From: Bacteroidales bacterium
GTDB lineage: Bacteria; Bacteroidota; Bacteroidia; Bacteroidales; WCHB1-69
NCBI GenBank assembly: GCA_017615595.1
Contig: JAFZZT010000026.1
Location: 1 to 58,655, forward strand
Length of the DNA stretch: 58,655 nt
Direction: 5' to 3'
Shown one piece after another: positions 44,615 to 53,330 of the stretch. Positions within the stretch are counted from its first letter, which is position 1, and every line of letters begins with the position of its first letter. A program made the translations under genes and the position numbers. Below the pieces are notes generated by a model. It made no database searches. It saw only the letters and a list, made by a program, of their open reading frames with translations, and was not told where the DNA came from.

Positions 44615-46096
44615 ATGGAAAACAACGACAAAGTAACATTCCAAGGATATAAAGGACGGGCATTGGAGATGCTCAAAAAATATGATGTCCACGTTTGGGA
44701 CAAGGCCGAGGTCGAGACCACCCGCGGTCACTTCTCGGGCAAGATCCTGCCCCGTGCCGAGAACACCGACGATATCCACATCGTGATGAAGGTGGCCACT
44801 GGCTATAACATCGGTATCGACATCGAGACCATCACTGACATGAAGGGCGAGCGCGACCCGCAGCCCGTGTTCAAGATTCCGGAGAAGGAGTTCCCCTACA
44901 CCCCGGGCTTGCCGCACGTCAAATTGTTGGGCACTGGCGGCACCATCGCCTCCCGCCTCGACTACCGTACCGGCGCGGTGATCCCCGCCTTCTCGCCTGG
45001 CGAGTTGTACGGCGCCGTGCCCGAGTTGGCCGACATCTGCAACTTGGAGACCGAGAAGGTCTTCGCCGTCTTCTCCGAGAACATGTCTCCGGTAGAGTAC
45101 AAAGCGCTGGCCAACAAGATTGGCGATGAGATAAAGAAAGGTATTGAGGGTATTGTGATTGGTCATGGTACGGACACGCTGGCGCACACCGCCACTGCGT
45201 TGACCTATATGTGCCAGAACCTGCCGATGCCCGTGGTGCTGGTCGGCTCTCAGCGAAGCTCTGACCGTCCGAGCTCTGATGCGGCCCTGAACCTGATGCA
45301 CGCCATGACCGCTGCCGGTCACGGTGACATCGCCGAGGTGATGGTTTGTATGTTCGGACCCACCAGCGATGACTACGGCTTCCTGCACCGCGGCACGCGC
45401 GTGCGCAAGATGCACAGCTCCTACCGTTCCACCTTCCGCACCATCGGCGACACGCCGCTGGCCACGGTGAACCGCAGAGACGGCGTGCAGCCTATCAAGG
45501 AGGTCTATAACCATCGCAGAAGAGGCGAACAGCACCGCCAAGTGGAGGTCATCACCAACTATGAGGACTACAAGCGCAGCATCGCCAAGAACGATCCGGA
45601 TGTCACCCGCATCGTGCCTACTTTTGACGACCGCGTGGCCATCCTATACTACTACCCGGGCATGAAACCGGACGTGTTGGACGCCCTGATCGACAACGGA
45701 TACAAGGGCATCGTATGGGACGGCACTGGCTTGGGCCACGTCAACAAGCACATGTTCGACGCCATCCAAAGAGCCACGGACGCGGGCGTACATCAGTACA
45801 TGAGCGTGCAGACCATCTGGGGCTATACCCACATGTTCGTCTATGACACCGGCCGCGACATGATGGCCCGAGGTATCATCCCTGCCGACAACATGCTGGC
45901 GGAGAGTTCCTATATCAAGCTCGGCTGGGCGTTGGGCCTCACGAAGGACAGCGGTCAAAAGCGCGAGGACGTGAAGAAGCTGATGCTCACCCCTATCAAC
46001 GACGAAATCACCCCGCGCGAACCCTACGACGGCTACCTCGTCTATCAAGGCGGCGTGCCGGAAGTGGAGGAGTTCGTGAAGAAAGTGAGAAAGTAG
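44615..46096 (+). CDS. gatD: Archaeal-type glutamyl-tRNA(Gln) amidotransferase subunit D
   Basis: A 493-residue asparaginase-like subunit that releases ammonia from glutamine for GatE. An N-terminal small beta domain (YKGRALEMLKKYDVHVWDKA, GHFSGKILPRAENTDDIHIVMK) of the GatD type precedes the amidohydrolase domain. That domain has the nucleophile region LLGTGGTIASRLDY (about residue 107), the second active-site pair in IGHGTDTLAHTA (about 186), GSQRSSDRPSSDAALNL and the catalytic lysine in TRVRKMHSSYRSTFR (about 266). These match archaeal GatD rather than free L-asparaginases, which lack the N-terminal domain. It is longer than the roughly 435 residues usual in Archaea, the excess being mainly in the C-terminal half. 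It lies 40 bp after gatE in what should be one message. Confidence 0.92.
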   Translation: MENNDKVTFQGYKGRALEMLKKYDVHVWDKAEVETTRGHFSGKILPRAENTDDIHIVMKVATGYNIGIDIETITDMKGERDPQPVFKIPEKEFPYTPGLPHVKLLGTGGTIASRLDYRTGAVIPAFSPGELYGAVPELADICNLETEKVFAVFSENMSPVEYKALANKIGDEIKKGIEGIVIGHGTDTLAHTATALTYMCQNLPMPVVLVGSQRSSDRPSSDAALNLMHAMTAAGHGDIAEVMVCMFGPTSDDYGFLHRGTRVRKMHSSYRSTFRTIGDTPLATVNRRDGVQPIKEVYNHRRRGEQHRQVEVITNYEDYKRSIAKNDPDVTRIVPTFDDRVAILYYYPGMKPDVLDALIDNGYKGIVWDGTGLGHVNKHMFDAIQRATDAGVHQYMSVQTIWGYTHMFVYDTGRDMMARGIIPADNMLAESSYIKLGWALGLTKDSGQKREDVKKLMLTPINDEITPREPYDGYLVYQGGVPEVEEFVKKVRK

Positions 46097-46146
46097 TTAG
46101 ATGTTAGTAGTTAGCAGTATAGAGACGTGGCGGAGGCTGCGTCTCT
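46096..46146 (+). other. Heptamer repeat and inverted repeat after gatD
   Basis: GTTAGAT, GTTAGTA, GTTAGCA units follow the gatD stop. Then AGAGACG (46121-46127) and CGTCTCT (46140-46146) are exact inverted repeats around a 12-nt GC-rich loop. It may end the gatED transcript or be a REP-like element; there is no proper T run. Confidence 0.45.
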
Positions 46147-46180
46147 TATATGCAAAGAAATCATATAAAAAACAACCACA

Positions 46181-47056
46181 ATGAGCAAAATATCCATCAG
46201 ATTCTACAACGATCACGAGGTGCGTGCCATTTGGGACGAAGAACTGTCCAAGTGGTGGTTTTCCGTAGTAGATATTGTCGGGGCCATTAACAATGAAGCT
46301 GATTACCAGAAGAACCGCAACTATTGGAAGTACCTCAAGACAAAGCTGAAGCGTGATGGAAATGAAGTGGTTAGTACCACTAACCAGTTGAAAATGACAG
46401 CTCCTGACGGCAAGAAACATCCTTCGGATGTGCTTGACCAGAAAGGGGTTGAGTTATTGGGCAAACATTTCCCCAATACCAAGGCGACTGATTTTCTGGA
46501 CTGGTTTACCTATAGCGACAACACGATTGACGGGCGGAGCCGCAAGAAGGCCTACACGTTCATCGAAAGCAACTTGGTGGCGGACAAGGATGTGGGCACG
46601 GTGAAAGCCCTGCAGCAGATTCACGCCTACATTTTCGGCGGGCTTTACGATTTTGCCGGGAAGATACGCACCAAGACCATCTCCAAAGGCGACACACTGT
46701 TCTGCCTTGCGCAGTATTTGCCCGACTACCTGAAGACAGTTGAGAAGATGCCGGAAACGACATTCGAAGAGATTGTGGATAAATATGTGGAGATGAACGC
46801 CGCTCATCCTTTCATGGAAGGCAACGGTCGCAGCACCCGCATCTGGTTGGACTTGATTCTCAAGAAGCGGTTAGGGCTGTGCATCGACTGGAGCAAAATC
46901 GGGAAATCAGACTATTTAGACGCGATGGTAGCGAGTGCCGTCAGCAGCGACAAAATCCGCGCCCTGCTCCAACAGGCCCTGACAGACAAAATCGACGACC
47001 GTGAGATATTTATGAAGGGAATCGACTACTCGTATTATTACGAGCAGGAAGGGTGA
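46181..47056 (+). CDS. Fic domain protein with N-terminal Bro-N-like domain
   Basis: A 291-residue protein. Residues about 5-105 resemble a Bro-N/P22-Ant type DNA-binding domain (IRFYNDHEVRAIW, WWFSVVDIVGAI, WKYLKTKL, VLDQKGVELL). Residues about 125-270 form a Fic domain with IHAYIFGGLYDFAGKIRT and the active-site HPFMEGNGRSTR (His209 to Arg220), complete for AMP transfer. Fic enzymes usually modify a hydroxyl side chain of a target with AMP. I see no clear class II inhibitory helix and no adjacent small antitoxin gene, so control may come from the N-terminal domain. The target is unknown. It lies 84 bp after gatD; co-transcription depends on whether the 46121 hairpin terminates. Confidence 0.85.
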   Translation: MSKISIRFYNDHEVRAIWDEELSKWWFSVVDIVGAINNEADYQKNRNYWKYLKTKLKRDGNEVVSTTNQLKMTAPDGKKHPSDVLDQKGVELLGKHFPNTKATDFLDWFTYSDNTIDGRSRKKAYTFIESNLVADKDVGTVKALQQIHAYIFGGLYDFAGKIRTKTISKGDTLFCLAQYLPDYLKTVEKMPETTFEEIVDKYVEMNAAHPFMEGNGRSTRIWLDLILKKRLGLCIDWSKIGKSDYLDAMVASAVSSDKIRALLQQALTDKIDDREIFMKGIDYSYYYEQEG

Positions 47057-47148
47057 GATGAATGAGGAATTTTGTCCTTTCCCACTGCACCAATCAATAA
47101 AGTTGTTATTTTCGCTGCGTCCCTTTTTTGATCCATACCATTTGGCAC

Positions 47149-47175
47149 AAAAAAAGGTTGCTTGATAGCAACCTT
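47149..47175 (-). terminator. Rho-independent terminator of tRNA-Glu
   Basis: On the minus strand, AAGGTTGCT and AGCAACCTT pair perfectly around a short loop, followed by seven T. It starts 4 nt after the tRNA 3' end. Confidence 0.85.
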
Positions 47176-47179
47176 GAGT

Positions 47180-47253
47180 AGCGAGTAGGAGATTCGAACT
47201 CCTGATCTTCAGGATGAAAACCTGACGTCCTAGGCCGACTAGACGAACTCGCC
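47180..47253 (-). tRNA. tRNA-Glu (anticodon UUC)
   Basis: The minus-strand sequence folds as a cloverleaf. The acceptor is GGCGAGT with ACTCGCT (first pair G-T), the D arm contains GTCTAGTCGGCCTAGGAC, and the anticodon stem TCAGG/CCTGA encloses loop TTTTCAT with anticodon TTC. The T arm is AGGAG-TTCGAAT-CTCCT. CCA is not encoded. It has its own promoter (47276-47284) and terminator. Glu-tRNA is made from this gene's product; the tRNA(Gln) that GatDE would act on is not in the window. Confidence 0.95.
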
Positions 47254-47275
47254 ATTTATGTCAGATTTTGACGCG

Positions 47276-47284
47276 GCAAAAATA
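47276..47284 (-). promoter_or_regulatory. Bacteroidota promoter of tRNA-Glu
   Basis: TATTTTTGC on the minus strand is preceded by TTTG with exactly 19 bp between them, the best -33/-7 pair in the window. Transcription should start about 15 nt before the mature tRNA. Confidence 0.8.
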
Positions 47285-47326
47285 CTCTTTTTTTTGACAC
47301 AACCAAAACCTGTTCATAATTTTTTT

Positions 47327-48001
47327 CTACACCTGATCTTTGTCCTGTTCGAACCTGAATCCCAGACGTTTACCTGTCTGGATGCGGTTCTGGTCTTCAA
47401 TCTCCAGCATGTCGTCCACCGTGATGATTTTGGTCTTTTCGTAGTCTGGAACCAGCAAATCGAAGTTGATGGTGTATATGATGGCGGACTTCAAAATCTC
47501 CGTGACGGTCTCCTTGTTGATCTCGTTGACGCTGAAGTTGTTCAGCACCTTGGCCAACTCCCGCTTGCCTTCAATGTAGTAGTGCCCCTCCTTGTTGATG
47601 AGAATACGGCCGATCATGTAACCCAGGTCGTTGATGCGGTTGTACTCGAAGGAGTCGCGCAGAAAGTTGAATATCTGAATCATGCCGCAGTAGGAGCGGG
47701 TCTTGTCCTCCTTGATGTAGGGCGATTTCATGATCTCGTGCTCGCGCGAGAACTCGAAAATGTTGCTGTGCATCATGAAAATCAACACATCCCCGGCAAA
47801 TTGCAACTGGAACTGGTACTGGTTCTTGTTTTTGTACAGCACAGACACGTTTTTGTGCTCGTCAGCATACTTGTCGCGGTAAAATTCCTCAAACCCCTTG
47901 GCGCACTCCTTGAACATTTTCATCGTTTCCAGCGTGACACCAAAGATGTCTTGTTTCAACTGCCCCTTTGAGATGAGCAGATTGCATAGATTGTCATCCA
48001 T
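47327..48001 (-). CDS. Conserved-looking cytosolic protein of unknown function
   Basis: A 224-residue protein without signal peptide or membrane helix. It is mixed helix and strand with charged surfaces (LETMKMFKECAKGFEEFYRD, YQFQLQFAGDVLIFMMHSNIF, DLGYMIGRILINKEGHYYIEGKR). I do not recognise the family. The frame continues upstream to 48133, but a TATGTTTGC promoter box at 48028-48036 lies inside that part, so the ATG at 48001 is chosen. It is transcribed divergently from gyrA. Confidence 0.68.
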   Translation of the reverse strand: MDDNLCNLLISKGQLKQDIFGVTLETMKMFKECAKGFEEFYRDKYADEHKNVSVLYKNKNQYQFQLQFAGDVLIFMMHSNIFEFSREHEIMKSPYIKEDKTRSYCGMIQIFNFLRDSFEYNRINDLGYMIGRILINKEGHYYIEGKRELAKVLNNFSVNEINKETVTEILKSAIIYTINFDLLVPDYEKTKIITVDDMLEIEDQNRIQTGKRLGFRFEQDKDQV

Positions 48002-48027
48002 TGTTATCTTTTCTTTAAAAACAGACT

Positions 48028-48036
48028 GCAAACATA
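48028..48036 (-). promoter_or_regulatory. Bacteroidota -7 box of the unknown gene at 47327
   Basis: TATGTTTGC on the minus strand, 27 bp before the ATG at 48001. The remaining gap to gyrA (48037-48225) has an inverted repeat GATTGAC/GTCAATC at 48171-48193 and no clear consensus promoter box for gyrA. Confidence 0.55.
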
Positions 48037-48225
48037 CACAAAATATTGATTTCCACCCGTCTCCATCATATTTTTTTCGCAGATGCGTTTGTTGATAACT
48101 CTGTCGGAAAAAAGTGGCCCCCGGATGTTGCAAATCTGAAAAAAAATATTATTTTAGTCTTTTGATTTTGGATTGACTAAAAAATTGTCAATCAACTTCT
48201 TACACAAACCATTATTGCTTAAATT

Positions 48226-50781
48226 ATGACAGAGGAAGAAAAATTAGGAGAGAAAATTGTACAAGTAAACATTGAGAACCAGATGAAGACGGCCTACATC
48301 GATTATTCGATGTCCGTCATCGTCTCCCGCGCCCTGCCGGATGTGCGCGACGGTCTGAAGCCTGTTCAGCGTCGTATCATCTACGCTATGTGGGATAACA
48401 ATATTATATCCACCCAGCCTTATAAAAAGTCCGCCAGAATCGTGGGTGAGGTGTTGGGTAAGTACCACCCGCACGGTGACACGGCCGTCTATGACGCCAT
48501 GGTCCGTATGGCCCAGCCTTGGTCACTGCGCTATCCGTTTGTGGATGGTCAGGGTAACTTCGGTTCAGTCGATGGCGACAGCCCTGCCGCCATGCGTTAC
48601 ACCGAGGCCCGCCTCCGCAAGTCTGCCGAAGACATGGTGGCCGACATTGAGAAGGACACCGTGGATATGACCCTCAACTTTGACGACTCCATCCCGGAGC
48701 CGACAGTCCTGCCGTCCAAGATCCCCAACTTGCTCGTGAATGGCGCTTCCGGTATCGCCGTGGGTATGGCCACCAATATGGCGCCCCACAACCTCGGAGA
48801 GGTCTGCGAGGGCATCTGCGCCTATATCGACAACAACGACATCACCATCCCCGAACTGATGCACTACATCAAAGCCCCGGATTTCCCGTCTGGCTGTGAA
48901 ATCTATGGCTATCAGGGTGTGCAGGAGGCCTTTATGACCGGTCGTGGCCGTATCGTCATGCGTGGCCATGCCGAAATCGAGGTCGATAAGCTGAAAAACC
49001 GTATTGTGGTCACTTCCCTCCCGTATATGGTCAATCCTTCGGATATGATCAAGCATACCGTGGAGTTGGTGAAGGATGACAAGATCGCCGGCATCACCAA
49101 TATCGAGAACCTTACCAACAAGCGCAACGGCACCCGTATCGTCTATGATCTGAAACGTGAGGTCGTGCCTGAGGTGATCCTTAACAAACTCTATCAGATG
49201 ACCTCCCTGCAGTCTTCTTTCAGCGTCAACAATGTGGCACTGGTCAATGGCCGTCCTATGACGCTGAACCTGAAGGACATGATCGCCGAATATGTGAAGC
49301 ACCGTCATCAGGTGGTGATTCGCCGCGCCCAGTTCGACCTGAAGAAAGCCGAGGCCCGTGCCCATCTGCTGGAAGGATTCCTCAAGGCTTTGGACATCAT
49401 CGACGAGGTTATCGCGCTTATCCGTGCCTCCCAGACTGTCCAGGAAGCTCAGAACGGCCTGATGGAGAAGTGGGGATTCACCGATCTGCAAGCCAAGGCT
49501 ATCGTGGAGATGCGTCTCCGCCAGCTGACCGGCCTCGAGAGAGAGAAACTGCAAAACGAATACGACGAGCTCGTCAAACGTATTGCCTACCTGAAAGATG
49601 TGCTGGCCAACGAGAGCCTCCGTATGCAAATCATCAAGGATGAGCTGCAGGATATCAAGCATCGCTATGGCGATGACCGCCGTTCTCCCATTCAATACTC
49701 TTCCTCTGAATTCAAGGTGGAAGACACCATCCCGAACGAAGAGGTGGTCATTACCATCTCCCACTTGGGATACATCAAGAGAACCCCGTTGGCAGAATAC
49801 AAGGTCCAGAACCGTGGCGGCAAGGGCTCCCGCGGTGGCAGCTCCCGTGACGAGGACTTCATCGAGCACCTCTACATGGCTACCAACCACAACTACCTGC
49901 TCTTCTTTACCGAGAAGGGCAAGTGCTTCTGGCTGCGCGTGTTTGAGATCCCCGAAGGCGTCAAGACCTCCAAGGGCCGTGCCGTGCAGAACATCCTCCA
50001 GATAGAAGAAGACGACAAGATCGCCTCCATCATCAATCTGAAGTCTGTCACCGATCCCGACTACATCAAGAACCACTTTGTCTTCCTCTGTACCGAGAAG
50101 GGTATCATCAAGAAGACGACCATCGAAGCTTATTCCCATCCGCGCAAGAAGGGTATCATCGCCATCAACGTCCGTGAGGGAGACAAACTCATCGCAGCCC
50201 GCCTGACAGACGGCAACAGCGAGATGATGCTGGCCCTCTATTCCGGTCGTGCCATCCGCTTCAAGGAGAATGAAGAGATGCGTGCCATGGGCCGTAACGC
50301 TTCTGGTGTGAAGGGTATCACGCTCGCAGATGAGAACGACCAGATCGTGGGCGTGCTCGCCATCGACAACCCGCTCAGCACAGTGCTCATCGTCTCCCAG
50401 AACGGTTTTGGCAAGCGCTCCCTGCTGGAAGACTACCGTATCACCCACCGTGGTGGCAAGGGCGTCAGCACCATCAAGATCACAGAGAAGACGGGCAACC
50501 TGATTGCCATGAAGGATGTGACGGACGAGGATGACCTGATGATCATCAACCGCTCGGGCATCGCCATCCGTCTCCATGTGGACACACTCCGCATCCTTGG
50601 CCGTAACACCCAAGGCGTGAAACTGATAGATCTCCGCAAGAATGATGTCATCGCCGCCGTATGCGTGGTGCCTCGCCAAGATGACGAAGATGAGGAATAC
50701 GATGAAGTAAACGAGGAGAATCCCGCTGAATCTACTGAAGAACCCGCGGCTGACACGCAACCGACTGAGTCTAACGATTAA
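48226..50781 (+). CDS. gyrA: DNA gyrase subunit A
   Basis: An 851-residue breakage-reunion subunit of type IIA topoisomerase introducing negative supercoils. The winged-helix region contains [18 protein letters not shown] (about 82-99; threonine at the E. coli Ser83 position, Asp87 kept), and the catalytic tyrosine is in AMRYTEARL (about 125). The C-terminal domain has a GyrA box, QNRGGKG, and several beta-pinwheel blades, which separates it from ParC. The tail is acidic ([15 protein letters not shown]). Two TPR protein genes follow closely. Confidence 0.96.
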   Translation: MTEEEKLGEKIVQVNIENQMKTAYIDYSMSVIVSRALPDVRDGLKPVQRRIIYAMWDNNIISTQPYKKSARIVGEVLGKYHPHGDTAVYDAMVRMAQPWSLRYPFVDGQGNFGSVDGDSPAAMRYTEARLRKSAEDMVADIEKDTVDMTLNFDDSIPEPTVLPSKIPNLLVNGASGIAVGMATNMAPHNLGEVCEGICAYIDNNDITIPELMHYIKAPDFPSGCEIYGYQGVQEAFMTGRGRIVMRGHAEIEVDKLKNRIVVTSLPYMVNPSDMIKHTVELVKDDKIAGITNIENLTNKRNGTRIVYDLKREVVPEVILNKLYQMTSLQSSFSVNNVALVNGRPMTLNLKDMIAEYVKHRHQVVIRRAQFDLKKAEARAHLLEGFLKALDIIDEVIALIRASQTVQEAQNGLMEKWGFTDLQAKAIVEMRLRQLTGLEREKLQNEYDELVKRIAYLKDVLANESLRMQIIKDELQDIKHRYGDDRRSPIQYSSSEFKVEDTIPNEEVVITISHLGYIKRTPLAEYKVQNRGGKGSRGGSSRDEDFIEHLYMATNHNYLLFFTEKGKCFWLRVFEIPEGVKTSKGRAVQNILQIEEDDKIASIINLKSVTDPDYIKNHFVFLCTEKGIIKKTTIEAYSHPRKKGIIAINVREGDKLIAARLTDGNSEMMLALYSGRAIRFKENEEMRAMGRNASGVKGITLADENDQIVGVLAIDNPLSTVLIVSQNGFGKRSLLEDYRITHRGGKGVSTIKITEKTGNLIAMKDVTDEDDLMIINRSGIAIRLHVDTLRILGRNTQGVKLIDLRKNDVIAAVCVVPRQDDEDEEYDEVNEENPAESTEEPAADTQPTESND

Positions 50782-50795
50782 TAAAACCGTTTAAC

Positions 50796-51986
50796 ATGAA
50801 AAAGATTGTTTCTATCGTCTGCATCCTGCTGTGCCTGCAAGTACTGTCGGCACAGAAACCCTCATTGACGAAAGCCTACAATTTCTTTTATGACAAGAAT
50901 TTCGTCAAGGCCAAAGAGATGATCGACCTCTGTGCTGAGGATGCGAAGTTGTCCACCAAGGCGCAGACATGGCTCTACAAAGGGAACATCTGCTACTTCC
51001 TGGCGAATGAGGAGTACAGCGCGAAGCAAAAGGATGCTTCCTTCGTGATCCAGCACCCTGACGCTCCCGTGGAGGCATACGCCGCTTTCCAGAAGTCGGT
51101 CGAGCTGAATCCCAATGCCGAGGCGATGGATATGTTCTCTGCCAAGGATGCCATGAAACAGCTCTATCCGCTTTTGTTGGTGAGAGGTGTGGACCAGCTC
51201 ATCGAGAAGGACTACCAGGCTGCCAAAACCACGTTGGGCATGAGTATGGCTTCCTACGAGATGGACAAGCCCCAGTATCCCATGAATGGCGAGATATACT
51301 ATTATTACGCCTATACCATGGAGATGATGTCGGATCCCGAGAATGCGCTCCTCTATTATCGGAAGGCTATGGATGACGGCTCCAACAACCCGTACGTCTT
51401 TGCCCGTCTGATGGATCTCTACAAGTCACGGGACGACCGTGCCTCTGTGGAGCAAGTGCTGCAAAAAGCCAAGGCGACCATCCCGAACGAGGCAAGCATT
51501 CGCCTGGCGGAGATCGACTATCTGTATTGGATCGGTGATTCGGTGAGGGCAAGTGCCGCGTTGGACAACATCTCCGCCAACGAACTGACCAATGTCGATG
51601 ACATTGTCAACTTGGCCAATTTCCGCATCAAGGAGAAACGCTACGATGTCGCGGCCTCGTTGCTCGAGTATGCCAACCGGCAGCGCCCCGACAATTTTGT
51701 GATTCTCTACAACCTTGCCATTTGCAAATATTATCTCCATGAGAAGGCTTTTAATGACTATAACAATTTGTTGTTGAATGAGAATGCCTCTTCTCAAAGA
51801 GAGTATTACAAGCAGGTCTCCGACAATATGCTCCAGCAGTCTGCAGATTTTTTTGAGCAGGCGCGTAAACTTAACCCTACCGACTTGAGTCTTTTAACCA
51901 CGTTGCGCTCCATTTATATACAGCAACAGTCGCCCAAGGCGGATGAAATTGACAAGATCATAAAATCATTAGAAAAAGATAAATAG
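50796..51986 (+). CDS. Exported TPR protein 1
   Basis: A 396-residue protein with a signal peptide (MKKIVSIVCILLCLQVLSAQ) followed by tetratricopeptide-like helical pairs (TKAQTWLYKGNICYFLANEE, GEIYYYYAYTMEMMSDPENA, NFVILYNLAICKYYLHEKAF). It starts 14 bp after gyrA, so is probably co-transcribed. TPR proteins act as interaction scaffolds; the partner is unknown. It shares layout and N-terminal pattern (AKxxLDxC, QxWLxKGNxxYxL) with the next gene, suggesting tandem duplication. Confidence 0.82.
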   Translation: MKKIVSIVCILLCLQVLSAQKPSLTKAYNFFYDKNFVKAKEMIDLCAEDAKLSTKAQTWLYKGNICYFLANEEYSAKQKDASFVIQHPDAPVEAYAAFQKSVELNPNAEAMDMFSAKDAMKQLYPLLLVRGVDQLIEKDYQAAKTTLGMSMASYEMDKPQYPMNGEIYYYYAYTMEMMSDPENALLYYRKAMDDGSNNPYVFARLMDLYKSRDDRASVEQVLQKAKATIPNEASIRLAEIDYLYWIGDSVRASAALDNISANELTNVDDIVNLANFRIKEKRYDVAASLLEYANRQRPDNFVILYNLAICKYYLHEKAFNDYNNLLLNENASSQREYYKQVSDNMLQQSADFFEQARKLNPTDLSLLTTLRSIYIQQQSPKADEIDKIIKSLEKDK

Positions 51987-52011
51987 TAATAACCTTAAAA
52001 CCCACAAGACA

Positions 52012-53223
52012 ATGAAAAAGTTAATGTTAATCGTTCTCGGCATCGCATTGAGCACCTCTCTGTTTGGCCAATCATGCCTGGATGACGTATGGCAGTGCCT
52101 CCGTAACGGACAACCTCCCAAAGCCAAGAAATTCCTTGACGAATGCATGAAGAGCTATCCCGACAATGCCCAGGTGTGGCTCATGAAGGGAAATGTGTAT
52201 TATCGTCTATGTGAATCAGATATGAACAAGAAAAAAGCAGATCCCGCTTATAAACCCCGTTATCCGAATGCGGCTATTGAGGCTAATGAGGCTTTCCTCC
52301 AAGCCTTGAAGCTGGATTCCAAGGTTGAGCCTAAGACGGGTATGATGGGCGCCAAGCTGGGTCAGCAGGCGTTGGCCATCCCAATCTTCGAAATGGGTAC
52401 TGCGGCTATGCAGGAGCAAAACTTCGCGGATGCTATCCGCTATTTCACCCTGGCAGCCAACAACTTTGAATTAGGCGCTGAAACGTCCAACGCTGCGTTG
52501 GCTTATTATGAGGCAGCTGTATGCTATTTGCAAATACAGGATCCTGCCAATGAGAAGTTGATGCTGGAGAAGGCTATCAACAATGGATTTGTTGCCCCGA
52601 ACGCCTATGTCGAGTTGTATTATCTCTATAAGGCAGACAACGATACCGCCAAATGTGAAGGGATTTTGAAAACCGCTCTGAACTCTCTGAAAGACGAGGA
52701 TAAGATTCTGTTGGCTGAGCCACGCATGGACTACTACGCTTCCATCAACGACAATGAGAATCTGATCTCGGTCGTGGACGAAGTGATGGCAGGCATCAAC
52801 GCCAAAGGAACCAAGAGCGCCGAGGATTTGAACATGATCGTGATCTGCGCTACTTGGCTTAACAACAGCAAGGCATACGACAAGGCCGTGAATATCCTCA
52901 ATGATGCCATGGCACAGTTCCCGAACGATTTCGGACTCCTCAGCCAGATGGGTTATCGCTACTATGAGGAGATGCATGACTACATGGACAAGGTGAAAGA
53001 GTTGCAAAATCAGAAACGTTGGAATGACGCCAACACTATCAACTTGAGCCCGGAATTCAGACAGTTGAAGGAAAATGCCCACGAGTGGTGCGAGAAAGCT
53101 TATCAGGCTAATTCTGATAATCTGGACAATAACAAGCGTCTCCGTGAGCTGAAGGTCCTCTTGCAGAAAGAAATTCCTCAGGAGTTGAACGACAAGATCA
53201 ATGCTCACCTGAAACAAGAGTAG
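52012..53223 (+). CDS. Exported TPR protein 2 (paralogue of the preceding gene)
   Basis: A 403-residue protein with signal peptide (MKKLMLIVLGIALSTSLFGQ) and TPR-type repeats (PDNAQVWLMKGNVYYRLCES, AALAYYEAAVCYLQIQDPAN, DKAVNILNDAMAQFPNDFGL). It begins 25 bp after its paralogue, and a terminator follows. Periplasmic location is expected. Similarity to the preceding protein is clearest in the first 70 residues. Confidence 0.82.
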   Translation: MKKLMLIVLGIALSTSLFGQSCLDDVWQCLRNGQPPKAKKFLDECMKSYPDNAQVWLMKGNVYYRLCESDMNKKKADPAYKPRYPNAAIEANEAFLQALKLDSKVEPKTGMMGAKLGQQALAIPIFEMGTAAMQEQNFADAIRYFTLAANNFELGAETSNAALAYYEAAVCYLQIQDPANEKLMLEKAINNGFVAPNAYVELYYLYKADNDTAKCEGILKTALNSLKDEDKILLAEPRMDYYASINDNENLISVVDEVMAGINAKGTKSAEDLNMIVICATWLNNSKAYDKAVNILNDAMAQFPNDFGLLSQMGYRYYEEMHDYMDKVKELQNQKRWNDANTINLSPEFRQLKENAHEWCEKAYQANSDNLDNNKRLRELKVLLQKEIPQELNDKINAHLKQE

Positions 53224-53251
53224 CCGACATCGGTTACCGAAGTGAAAAAAT

Positions 53252-53285
53252 AAGCCGTTTTATCACAAAGCGGCTTGTTTTTTTT
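53252..53285 (+). terminator. Rho-independent terminator of the gyrA-TPR operon
   Basis: AAGCCG and CGGCTT pair around a 13-nt loop and are followed by nine bases that are nearly all T. Confidence 0.8.
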
Positions 53286-53330
53286 CAAAGTAGGAATAGA
53301 AAAAGCTTTTTTAATTCAAATATGACCAAT

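Noticed and set aside
44615-46096. Plain L-asparaginase instead of GatD
   Set aside because: The N-terminal small domain, the RVRKMH lysine region and the adjacent gatE fit GatD better.
47057-47148. Small antitoxin gene after the Fic gene
   Set aside because: No frame of useful length with a start codon is present before the tRNA terminator.
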